From Artemia franciscana (taxonomy: Eukaryota; Arthropoda; Branchiopoda; Anostraca; Artemiidae), in contig NW_027063627.1 in the NCBI RefSeq assembly GCF_032884065.1, positions 606,001 through 670,000 of the forward strand: 64,000 nt of DNA, read 5' to 3'. Both the position numbers and the translations under genes were made by a program. Under the pieces are notes generated by a model that did no database searches, was not told the origin of the DNA, and was given only the letters and a program-made list of their open reading frames with translations. This document shows positions 50,001 through 59,975 of this stretch, piece after piece; position 1 is the first letter of the stretch, and the number at the start of each line of letters is the position of its first letter.

Positions 50001-53000
50001 TCAAATTAAAATACAATCGAGGAACTGTTTAAGCCCTTATCAGTAAAATTCTGGTTGTAACGGTAGCTGCAACCTAGCAAGACACGGAACACGTCCCATA
50101 ATAGTTACATAAAAGATCGATATAGTTCTTTATAAATTGGGACTATGTAAGTTTCGTCGGATATAGCTGAAACCTAGTAAAGATCAAGTCACGTCATATA
50201 GTAGCTTAAGTAAAAAACGATGCTTTGATAGAAACGATAAGGTTTTGATAGAAAGGGTTGTTGTATTGGCTATACAATTTAAAATTCTAGTTCTTTTTTA
50301 AGCGTCAAATGTGACGGAAGGCATTTTACCCCCCTCCCTTACAACCCCTATTTTCACCAAACAAATCTGTTTGAAATTATGATATAGCAATTAAATTAAA
50401 GGTAGTTCAAAGAACATATAATAATGTCTCTAGGTGTAAAACAGCCCCCCTGCGCCCAAGGTTGTAAGTTAGGGTTGTAAGTTATACCATGTGGGCATAT
50501 AAGGTTTTAATGGAATTGGCAGTCGCATAAACTTCAGATGGGGCATATTTGATTTTAAATTGGAAGTTAGAGTGACCTTCTTAAGAGTCAAAGTGATTTG
50601 AGAGCGACCAGCCCCCCCCTCTCCATGCTCATTATTTCCCGTAACACCTCCAAAGAAAATTTAGAGATAACAATTATAATCATAACTGTTTAAGGTTTCA
50701 GAAATTATTACTGTGAGGAGGATACCCCCCCTTCCCTACATCCCTCAGGGAGAGGTTCGTAAGTTATGCCCTGGGGAAATATAAGGTTCTTATAAAAAAG
50801 GGGGGCCGCATACACTTTGGACGGGAATCATTGGCTTGGTAATCAGAAGTTCTAGTGCCTTTTTTAAGAATCAAAGTAATCAGAGCAAAGCTACCCCCCC
50901 CTCACAAACACAAACACGTTGTTTTTTCCCGAGGTGTATTCAATAGATATTTTTAGACGGTCCTTTTATTCAAAAAAAAAGTCCAAATATCTTATAACAA
51001 GGCTTTTGATACAAACCACCAGAGCCTGAGGACGAGGGTTGTATGTTATGCACCTAGTGCATTTAAGGCTCTTATCGAAGGAGCCGTAGTATAAACTTTA
51101 CAGGTGGCTCAATTTTTTGAAATTGGAAGTTCTAGTTCTCTTTTAAGAGCCAATAGTGATAGAGGTGAAGTAGCCCCCCTGACCCAACTACCCCTCTTTT
51201 CACCAAAGCATCTGATTGAAATTGTGTGATGGCAATTTTGTTTAAATAGTCATAACAATACCTGCAGAGTTGGAAAAACCCCCCAAGAGCCCTGGGGCAT
51301 GGACCTGAAGTTATGCTCTGGAGGCATATAAGGTTTTAATGGAATGGGTGGTTTTTCCCTATTTTATTTTTCCCTGAAAAAGACTATCAAACAGTTCGTG
51401 GTGACGAACTGCAGTAAGGAGCGACCCGGCTCAATATTGATCAAAACTCTAAAAAAATGGAATTTTGATACCAATAGCTACATCAAAAGAATCGCATTTT
51501 AATGCTGATTTCAAATATATAAGTTTTATCAAGTTTAGTCTTACCCATCAAAAGTTTCGAGCCTGAGAAAATTTGCCTTATTTTAGAAAATAGGGGGAAA
51601 TCACGAGAATCACACCATCAGATTCAGTGTATCAGAGAACCCTGTTGTAAAAGTTTCAAGCTCCTATCTACAAAAATGTAGAATTTTTTATTTTTTGCCA
51701 GAAGGCAGATCACGGATGCGTGTTTATTTGTTTGTTTGTTTGTTTTTTTTTTCCCAGGGGTGATCGTGTCGACCCAGTGGTCCTAGAATGTTACGAGAGG
51801 GTTCATTCTAACAGAAATGAAAAGTTCAAGTGCCCTTTTTAAGCGACCAAAAAAATTGGAGGGCACCTAGGCCATCTCCCACGCTAATTATTTTCCCAAA
51901 GTCAACGGATCAATATTCTGAGACAGCCATTTTATTCAGCGTTCAGTAAAAGTAAAAGTTTTCAGTAAAGTGCAAATTATATTCTGGCTTTTACAAAGTA
52001 TAGGGGGTTTTAAACCCTACTCATGTTAATTTCTGCTCGTTTTGAGTTCGGCTCGGTTATTTATTGTAATTCCTGTCCGTTTTGGTTTTGATTTATTTAT
52101 TGATGCTGATTTGTGGTATTTGTATGCTTGGTAGATTATTTGATTCTTTTCTGTTCATTTTTGGTTTAATGGAGTTTTTTGGTTTTTTGAAAAACTTATT
52201 TTGTGGAATTTTTTTTTAATTAATTTACATAAAGGATCGACATAGTTCATTACAAATGGGGAGTACGCAAGTTTAATTGGAGATAGTTGAAACCTAGTAA
52301 GGAAAAAACCACTTCACATAGTGACTAAAAACTAACCACGGTTACAGGGGTAGCTAGAAACCAAGCAAGGAACGATCACATCACGTCCCATAGTAAAAAA
52401 TAAAATAGCCCAAAGCTCCTAAAAAATGGTGTTAGATCCCAACATAGTGTACCTTACAAGAATCGCCAAAGAAAAGTGGGTGACGCCAAGATATTCTGCA
52501 TTAACTATCTTTTTTTGTTTTTTTCCTCTGCAGCTATTGGGGCACTGAAATATCATAGAGATCTGTTTAATGGCTCATTATAAAAAAATCGATGGATTTA
52601 AAACCATCCATAATTAACAAAAATAATTTTTAAAATAGAGTCAATTACATAATCAAAAAAATTAGCTGATTTCGTTGTACTCAAACGTATTTTTTTATAC
52701 TCAGTCAGCAGCTAAATCACTTGGAATTGATCAACTAGCTGGTTTTGTTTTATTCAAAAGTGCTTTTATTAAATTTTTAGACCCAGTCGGTAACTAAGAC
52801 AAGCGGAATTTATCAACTAGCTGAATTTGTTGTACTCAAAAGTGCTTTCATTAAATTTTGTTAGTCAGTCAGCAACTAAAACACTCAGAACTTACCAACA
52901 AGCTGTGTTTGTTGTGCTCAAAAGTGCTTTCAATAAAATTTTAATATCCAGTCAGCAACTAAATTAATGGGAAGTAACCAACTAGTTGAGTTTGTTGCAC

Positions 53001-55987
53001 TCAAAGGTGCTTTCTTTAAGTTTTTTGGTACTCAGACAGAAACCAAAACAGTAAGAATTCATCAAATAGCTGAGTTTGTTGTACTCATAAGTGCTTTTAT
53101 TAAATTTTTTGATATCCAGTCGGTAACTATAGCACTCGGAATTGACCAACTACCTGAGTTTGTTGTAATCAAGAGGGCTTTTGTTAAATTTTTTTACCGA
53201 GTCGGTAACTAAAACACATGGAATTTATCAACTAGCTGAGATTGTTGTACTCAAAGTGCTTTTATTAAATTTTTGATGCTCAGCCTGTTTGTTGTACTGA
53301 AGAGTGCTTACATTAATTTGTTTACTCAATGAGCAACTAAAACACTCGGAATATAACAACTAGCTGAGTTTGTTGTACCAACTCAGCTAGTTTGTTGTCT
53401 AAGACTTTTACCAATTTAACAACCAATTGACATATGTCCCCCTTCCAAAAATATTCACTTGACAGAACCATTTGCTAATAACCTCTCAAATTTAAGTATC
53501 AATCATTTCAAATTGTTTATTTCAACCTCATTGCCAGCATATCTGGTCCAACTCCGAAATGAACATCTTACGATGCCACTTTAAGACATGAAAAAAAGCT
53601 GAAAAACTACTGAGTTACAAAAATGGGGCGAAAAGTGGGGGTGGGGGCGCTGGAGGCCCTTAGAGGTGGTACATGGATGACAATAAGTTCCCTTAAGAAA
53701 ATGCCATAATAATTGATTCATTGGTGACAAAGGTTCGCTGGTTTACTTTATCAAAGCGCGCGTCATAAGAAAAAGGGGTAGCACACATGACGCTTTTGAT
53801 TCATTAAACTTCTGTTCTTATTGTAAAATGCATTTAAAATCCCGCCAAAATATATTTAAAATCCAGAAAACAGAATATTAAGTATATCTGTACCTATGCT
53901 AATATAAGTGGTGAAGTAAAGTTCAATACTATATCATAAATTCTAGTAGTCCATTTAAAATCAAATAAAACAGATCAATCCAAATTTTCCAAAAGGCTTA
54001 TGGTGGATATGCAATCAGTCAAACAAGTGCTTAAGACTATCCGTCAACATTTCCCCTGGAAAAGACCTAACATGTCTTCCTCAGTCTTTTGATACACCTA
54101 CTATTCAGCGCCATTCTTGTCAGTTCGGTGGCTTCCAATTTTCTAGTCTTAGTCTATAAACCTATCTTACAATGCTTTCAAACTTTTTCGTACAGGAAAA
54201 AAAAACACCCAGTGCCTCTTTTATTTACATCTTCACTGTTTTTTTTCCAGACCTTAACTGCATCTGCAATCTTTGTTTAAAAATAAAGTGACCAGGTGAG
54301 TGAAACTATCTTCTTGATCTATTTTGTTGGTAATTAACAATCACTTCTTTGTCCTATATTACTTGTAATTTGAGCAGCTTAGCTTGACGAATATTATCTT
54401 TCAAACCTAATGAGCCCTCAAACTTAAAAAAAGGTCATTTGATCAACTAGCATTTTATCAAGGACACTCAAATCATGTGCCTAATCTAAGTCTAGGAGAG
54501 TCTTACCCTCCTATTTGGTACCATATTTTCCCAAAGCCTTTATTTTGTTTTTGAGGGCAAAGTGTACAAAATAATCCACAAGAAACATTGACAGGACTCC
54601 GCCCAGCTTAACATCTACTTCCTTACTGAATGAACTATCAACCTCACTATCTACCTTGACTATAGCAATATTATTATAATACATAGCTTAGCACTAATAA
54701 ATTGTACGTACTTATCTGGTATACCGTACAAAGGTATGCCATTTGATGGATAGCCATCACAAAGAGTGTGTGAGCTTTGGAGTCTAAAATAAAATGAGGA
54801 ATGTTGGAAACATGGTCAAACCCAGGTTCACACACTCGCAATTTTATGCAACAATAAAAATTAAAGTTCTTTTTGATGATTATCATAGTTCTGATCAAAT
54901 TTTATAGTTAATTTTGATGATAGTTCAAAAATATGGCTAAGTTGAGTAACTTTTTATTCAATGATAAATTGTAGGTTCAAGCTCAAAAGAAAAATTATAT
55001 AAAAGTATTTACAATAAAGATGAACATTGGAGTATTAATAAAGACTGTAAGATAACATACACTAATTTAGTTAAAGAATCAGAAGCAGCATAAAAGCATA
55101 TTCATATCCAAGAAAGCTGGGAGGAGGGAATAGGTAAAGTAGAAGTGTGTTGGAATGTCAGCTATGTGATTTGGATTAATAAGCAACACGAAAACAATCT
55201 TTTTCCTAATTTGCTTATTAAAAGGGTAACTTCTTTATAATAGCCTAACTTATGCTCTTCAGTCTGAAGCTTTTGTTAGGTTCCATAGGATTAAAGTAGA
55301 TCCTAATCTTAAGAATTCAATCTTTTTGGCTACAGTTCAAAAGTGCTACAACAATAGTTGGATGTGAATTTAAAATACTTTCTTGCGAAATGCCATGATT
55401 TATGTCAAAGTCAAACGAATAATAATCGCCAAAAGAAATTGCAGAAGAGTGAAAGCGGGGCTAAACCACATTCATAAGTGTAGCAATCAGAATATTTGGA
55501 AAACCCAAAAACTTATGTAAAACAGACATACAACTATATTGATCAATTTGGTATTTGCACCTGGCTATCCTCAGTTACGAAAATGTTTTCAGTACGTGTT
55601 GCTTAGTCCAATCAGGGCTATTGAAATACTCATCATTATAATAGAAGTTCAAAATATTAATGTGGATAATATCAATTTCAATCCTATCACCATTTAAGCA
55701 AATATTGAAAATTTACATGATAAGGGCAAAGTATCATTTACTTTCCGTCTGTCATTTGGCATCTGCGCTAAAAGACATATCTGTCGGCAAATTCCTTTCT
55801 TAGCAAGTGCAGTTATTTGAATATGGACAAATTCACCCAATAAAGAAAAAGTTAAAAAGGGTTTTAACTTACCAGCTATATATCCCCAAGGCATAGGTAT
55901 CCGAATTTCTTTTGGAGCATCTGAAAATAGACGCACAAACCCATTGACTTTTCTAGAATATTTTATCTGTGGTCGTATAACATACAT
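45170..55987 (-). CDS. SERHL: Serine hydrolase-like protein (alpha/beta hydrolase, SERHL/kraken type)
   Basis: Two exons on the minus strand (55987-55873 and 46017-45170) join in phase across a 9.86 kb intron (G|CT, Ala) to about 320 residues, against roughly 310-330 in the family. The junction recreates the family stretch PWGYIAAKEWG, followed by the oxyanion loop HGWQDNAGTFDR. The nucleophile is Ser123 in GHSMGGG, the probable catalytic His is in DGGHWVHLEHPER (about residue 296), and the acid is probably one of the Asp residues near 270. Substrates of this family are not firmly known. Members are reported in peroxisomes or vesicles, or linked to digestion in flies. The proposed N-terminus is basic and could be a mitochondrial presequence. 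It lies head-to-head with a mitochondrial carrier gene. Confidence 0.85.
46018..47002 (-). other. Intron of the hydrolase gene, near the catalytic exon
   Basis: Unique-looking AT-rich DNA. 46600-46760 has GGAAAA/CCATGGAAA phrases reminiscent of FB segment B but too diverged to place. Frames at 46300-46922 are not convincing. Confidence 0.4.
47003..47096. repeat. (AT)n microsatellite
   Basis: About 94 bp of AT, ending with ACATATATATGAG. It directly adjoins the 5' boundary of an RTE-like LINE copy. Confidence 0.95.
47097..48450 (+). pseudogene. RTE-like LINE, reverse transcriptase region, with stop codons
   Basis: A single reading frame runs from 47095 to about 48450, broken only by stop codons at 47284, 47893, 48154 and 48361. 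It shows the LINE linker (EKVKEKWVEHFENVLNR), then reverse transcriptase blocks: NNKAPGADS, LIKPLYKKGDRSECRNYRGI, EEQCGFRKGRRCVDQVF, FID (followed by a stop) AFDSVDRRAL, SGVKQGCVLSP. The catalytic box reads YPDD instead of the usual YADD. It ends abruptly at KSRIA before the thumb and 3' tail. No active enzyme is possible. The same family occurs at 34.7, 49.0, 54.0-54.7 and 57.3-58.8 kb. Confidence 0.85.
48451..49035. other. Junction of the LINE and unclassified sequence
   Basis: CTACTAAATTTCTGACACCC and its near copy CTACTAAAATTTCTGACACC form an imperfect 30 bp tandem duplication at the LINE break point (48438-48495). A 47-codon minus-strand frame at 48722-48579 has protein-like composition (Gln, Ser, Val) but no domain I know. 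Confidence 0.4.
49036..49192 (-). mobile_element. 3' end of the RTE-like LINE family
   Basis: Reverse complement of the 3' terminus: ACTACTACTACT tail, CACTGCAGCACCAAG, CGCCTGAGG, ACACCCTCTCAAGAAG, matching 57300-57470. It is truncated at the 5' side near 49192, where the CGGTAGCTAGCAA repeat begins. Confidence 0.8.
49193..50230 (+). repeat. Dispersed repeat with a GGTTGC-N11-GCAACC hairpin
   Basis: The hairpin phrase (arms GGTTGC and GCAACC around AGCGGTAGCTA) is exact at 49932-49954 and varied at 49195, 49219 and 50053. Each is followed by CTAGTAA and, at a distance, by CGTCCCAT or ACATAGTA. TATAGCTGAAACCTAGTAA with TGGGGACTATGTAA upstream occurs at 49755-49805 and 50130-50185. A 32 bp exact tandem duplication lies at 49604-49667. 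No protein coding was found. Confidence 0.7.
50270..51345 (+). repeat. Tandem array of about 280 bp units (four units)
   Basis: The AGTTCTAGTGCC-type phrase recurs near 50283, 50560, 50838 and 51119 (277, 278, 281 bp). Every unit then has a C-rich run with CATGC or CAACC, a TTTGTTCAAA-type phrase, GGTTGTAAGTTATG and GGCATATAAGGTT. The same unit occurs at 33.4, 35.7, 39.7-40.4 (inverted) and 58.9-60.2 kb. Confidence 0.8.
51388..51955 (+). repeat. FB element terminus and segment B
   Basis: Begins with the terminal hairpin CAAACAGTTCGTGGTGACG, then AAGGAGCGACCCGGC and segment B through CACGGATGCGTG to TCAACGGATCAATATTCTG, and stops near 51955. H1 and all inner modules are absent. Confidence 0.8.
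51956..52640. repeat. Two dispersed repeats back to back
   Basis: 51956-52215 carries ACTCATGTTAATTTCTGCTCG and TGTTCATTTTTGGTTTAATG, the inverse of 36330-36600. 52220-52440 is another copy of the GGTTAC...TAGCTAG family (hairpin variant at 52340) with TAGTTGAAACCTAGTAAG. No gene. Confidence 0.6.
52640..53400 (+). repeat. Tandem array of 82-84 bp units
   Basis: GGAATTGATCAACTAGCTG followed by GTTGTACTCAAAAGTGC and TTTATTAAATTTTT recurs with its GGAATT (or variant) start at 52723, 52805, 52887, 52970, 53054, 53138 and 53220, with a last, disturbed unit at 53348. Where units are 84 bp (28 codons) the frame stays open, giving an 81-codon frame (52967-53212) of three related peptides with EFVVLISAFIKFF-type cores. 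Unit lengths of 82 and 83 break the frame elsewhere, so coding is unlikely. Confidence 0.85.
53400..53970. other. Unique sequence within the hydrolase intron
   Basis: AT-rich with a G-run near 53638-53650. No repeat, motif or frame worth naming. Confidence 0.4.
53970..54700 (-). pseudogene. Old RTE-like LINE copy, heavily decayed
   Basis: On the minus strand, 54690-54400 reads as the same reverse transcriptase region as 47971-48230: MYYNNIAIVKV, then SMFLVDYFVHFALK, KALGKYGTK, a stop, EGKTLLDLD, a stop in place of the catalytic Tyr, AHDLSVLD. Text near 54040-54060 corresponds to the LGLFQGKC segment of the thumb. Changes, stops and frameshifts are far more numerous than in the copy at 47 kb, so this insertion is older. 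Confidence 0.7.
54700..55872. other. Hydrolase intron next to exon 1
   Basis: AT-rich. Might include more 5' LINE sequence, but I could not align it. The minus-strand donor GTAAG lies at 55872-55868. The small frames are not convincing. Confidence 0.4.
55873..55987 (-). CDS. SERHL: First visible exon of the SERHL-like hydrolase
   Basis: ATG at 55987, 38 codons and one extra base, then the donor G|GTAAG. The end, KEIRIPMPWGYIA, is the family's conserved N-terminal strand. The first 22 residues are basic, lack acids and end RLFS, which fits a mitochondrial presequence. A stop codon precedes the ATG in frame (55996-55994). An alternative is that TCTATTTTCAG (ending at 55921) is a true acceptor. 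The exon would then begin at 55920 and the N-terminus would come from an unseen upstream exon. The conserved part is secure; the start is not. Confidence 0.75.
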
Positions 55988-56002
55988 TCCAAATTACAAT
56001 AA
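55988..56002. promoter_or_regulatory. 15 bp between divergent start codons (candidate shared 5' region)
   Basis: The hydrolase ATG reads leftward from 55987 and the carrier ATG rightward from 56003. Only TTCCAAATTACAATA separates them. There is no room for a promoter between them, so each 5' UTR would have to be antisense to the other's first exon unless an unseen upstream exon exists on one side. No TATA box is assigned. Confidence 0.45.
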
Positions 56003-56167
56003 ATGGAATTTTTGACTGGGGGTGTTTCTGCTTGTGGGGCCTGCTTATTCACAAATCCTCTAGAAGTAGTGAAGATCCGAATGCAATTACAAGGCGAACT
56101 TGCAAGCCAAGGTGTATATCAGATTCACTACAAAAACCCTTTTCATGCTATTTTCCAAATTGCTAAG
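56003..56167 (+). CDS. SLC25A35: Exon 1 of the SLC25A35-type carrier
   Basis: 55 codons from the ATG to AAG before the donor GTAACT. It covers transmembrane helix 1 and the start of the first matrix loop. The start matches the usual family start (Met-hydrophobic-Phe-Leu), so it is well placed even though it lies only 15 bp from the opposite gene's ATG. Confidence 0.9.
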
Positions 56168-59100
56168 GTAACTTTTCTCATTTTCATCGCAGGGCAAAAT
56201 GTTTGAATATGCCGGACATGATATTCTTTCTATCTTAGGAAGTGATTAAGTTAGGATAAAATTTCAGGAATCAATTAAATGCTCTAAAATATACACTAGG
56301 AAGGTATTGCCAACCCACCATATCCACCCTTTCCTTCTTTATAGGGCAGTAAAGATAGCATGCATAGTAGATCTGTACCCATCTATATTGTGGTAAAAAC
56401 AATGTTTTACAATAGATTGAATTTTCAATGTGTTTTTATTTGCTCTTTTCAAAAATTTAATTTCATAGAATTAAGGTATTATTTTAAGCATTATCAAGGG
56501 TTTTTCTCCTAATATAAGAGTATGTTCAGAAATTTGTGAAATTTTATAAGTTGAGATTGAGTGAAGCTATGGTGCTTAAAATGCTCTCTATTGTCTCATT
56601 TGAGCAAAAGATAATTTATCTACCACAAAGATTATAGAAGGTTTCCAAAGATGAGGACCCTTTGGAGAGAAAGCAGATGAAAAAGATTTCAAAATGGCTT
56701 CCCATGGAATATCTTAGACTGTGGATTTATTAATGAAACTTACATTGATCTAACTCCAGTACTTTTCAAGACAGCAAGAAGCTTCAAATCTAGCATTCTC
56801 CCCTTAGCAAATTTCTAGTTAAGAGTCATCTTATAAACTTGGAAAGCAGCTTTCAGTGATGAATCCAGGGTCAAAATTTATTCCTTGGAAGATGTTATTA
56901 TGCTGATATCTCTACCCTTTTTATGCTAGGCTATGTCTTAAGAGATTAGCCTTAGTAGGCTAGATTTCAAGTTTAGGTAAAATTCTGCATGAGTTACTTC
57001 TTGCTATCTTGGGAAGGGGTTTGGTTAGGAAAATAAAACTTTCAAATGAATCCAGGGCCAAAAACATGTAAATATAGTTCATACAAAACATAGTTCATGA
57101 ATATAGTTCATTTTATTGACCTACAAATAAAGTGAACATACCACTAGATAGCCTTTTTTACACTCTTTCTGAATATTATAATTGCTTTCCTTGCAAATTC
57201 AATTTTAAGCACTCTTAGCTGTTCAGCACCTGATGGTACTGAACAACTTTAAGTAAGTTTGGACCCTTAAAAAATAATCCATTCAATATATTTTGAATAT
57301 ACTACTACTACTACTACTAATAACTCACTGCAGCACCAAGCCGCCTGAGGCCAACACAGCTATGCACGCTCCTACTCCAACCTAATCTATTTAAAGCCTC
57401 CCTCTTTACACCCTCCCAGGAAGTTCCCATTTCCTTTAAATCTTTATTTATGACGTCCTCCCAACCCAGACAAGGGCAACCTGCTTTCTGTGTAGCCCCA
57501 GATGGTTGGCCAAAAAGGACAATCTTTGGTAATCTGTCATCCTTCATCCATAGAATGTGGCCTAGCTGTCTCAACCTTTCTTTCATTGTAGCCCCAGAAA
57601 GCAGGATTGAACCACACTTTTTGTACAACCTAGTGTTTGAAAATGGTCAGTCAGCTGGGTACCCAGAACAATCCATAGGCAATTTCCCTGGAAAACATCT
57701 AGTAAATTTTCATCTGCTTTTTGGAGTGCCCATGCTTCAGAGCCATATTTGACCACTGTCATCACTATAGCTTCCAATATTCTAATCTTGGTTTGTGGAC
57801 TTATCTTTCTATTCATCCAAACTTTTTTTAACTGTGAAAAAACACCCTGAGCCTTAGCTATTCTACTTTTAACATCTTCACTGCTCCCACCATCTTTACT
57901 AATAATACTACCAAGGTAACTAAAGCTCCCAACCTGATCAATCTTTTTGTTACCTAATCCAAATTGTTATTTTAGCTTTAGAGATAACATAATCATCATT
58001 GGTAGCAACTTTCATACCAACACATTACCTAGCATATATATTTTTGACACTTGAACAACTGATCAATGATTTTGCTGCTGCACACTATAAAATAAATGAG
58101 ATTGTGGACCAGAGTTGAAAGTATAAAATGCTGAAACCCTATAAGCAAGTGTGTATTCTCCTTGCAAGCCCTTGTGTTTGGTTGTTGCCTCTGAATTGTT
58201 TGTCCTTTTTTTTTACTGTTTTTAATATTTGGTAAATGACAACTTATACTTACTTACAACACGACTGCCTGTCCATGGATTATTCTTTATGGTTGATTGT
58301 GTATGGCTATGCTGTTTGACCTATGTAATTGTATGGATGAGTAGGGCTAAGGCCTCATTCAAGTACAGATCTATATTAATTACTAATGTAGGAAAACAGT
58401 CTTCTTTTTCTCTTTCTGTCTTTTTTTTATGTGTTTGTGCTGTTGCATTGGTGATTTCTTTTTTCATTATAATAAACATTGGGAGCTGCAAGAATAAAAT
58501 ACTCTACACTCCTCCTTGTATCAATCAGAATATCAGTAATAAAAATTACTTTATTTTGCTAAAACTTTCATCTATATGCTTAAATCATCAGCATAAATTA
58601 GGTCTTGGAGAGTTTTACTTCCCAAATTGATTCTCTGTTCTCCCATTGACTTTGCTGTTTTCCTTAGGACTAAGTCCATCAAAATTATCCATGTAAATAA
58701 GAATAGAATGCAACCCTGTTTAACTTGGGACCATAGGCAGCATAATAGCATTGCCTAAGTAGGCTAAAGAGCAATTTGGCACAATGTATCATTTTTTGTT
58801 TTAATTTTTGTTTTAGACCAGGGCACTGTGTGTCAAAGGAGCTGTCTTTTAAGCTTTGAAAAGGACTCATTCAATTGGAAATTGAAGAAGCTAGTGCCCT
58901 TTTTAATAGTCGGAATTGATCAGGGGGTAACTAACCCCCCTTCCATGCCCACCACTTTCCCAAACATATCCAATCAAAATTTTGAGATAGCCATTTTGTT
59001 CAATATTGTTGAAAGGTCTGGAAACTATGTATTTCAGGATAACAACCCTCAGAGCAAGGGTTGTAAGTTATGCCCATGGGGACAAATAAGGTATATATAT

Positions 59101-59896
59101 ATAGAAATGGTAATTGTATAAACTTTGGAAGGGGCTCATTTGATTGCTATCAGAAGTTCTAGTGTGATTTCTAAGATTCAGAGTGATCAGAGGGTGTATA
59201 CCCCTCCACACCACATATTTTCCAGAAATGCATCTGATAGAAATTTTGAGTTGGCCATTTGTTGTCTTAGAAACTCCAAAAAGAGCTCCTTTGATTGAAA
59301 ACTGAAAGGACTTATGTCCTTTTTAATAGTCAAAAGTAATTGCAGGGTAACTAATCTCCCTTCAACACCCACCATTTCTCTAAACACATCCAATCAAAAT
59401 TTCAAGATAGTGTTCAACATAATTGAAAGATCCAGAAACTATGTCTTTGAGTATGACAACCCCCCAGAGCCCTCAGGACAAGGGTTAAGTTATGCCCTGG
59501 GGGCATATAAGGTACATGTATAAATTTTAGAGGGGGTCATTGGGCTGGTAATCAGAAGTTCTAGTGCAATCAAAAGAGTCAGTGATTGGAGGGCAGATAC
59601 CCCACATTCCTTGTACTTTCCCGAAATGCATCTTATAGAAATTTTGAGATAAACATTTGTTGCCCTAGTGAACTCGAAAACAGCTCATTTGGTTAGAAAT
59701 TGTAAGAGCTAGTGCCCTTTTTAATAGTTGAAAGTGATTAGAGGGCAACTAACCCCCTCCCATACCTATCACTTCCCCAAACACATCCAATAAAAATCTA
59801 GAGATAGCCATTTGTTCAGCTTAATTGAAAGATCCTGATATTTTGTCTTTGAGGAAAAAGACCCAACATAGCCATCAGGGCAAGGCTATATACTAC

Positions 59897-59975
<79 letters not shown>

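Noticed and set aside
58229-58630. 133-codon hydrophobic frame on the plus strand
   Set aside because: Overlaps the inserted and decayed LINE region. Hydrophobicity comes from T-rich DNA and no family features are seen.
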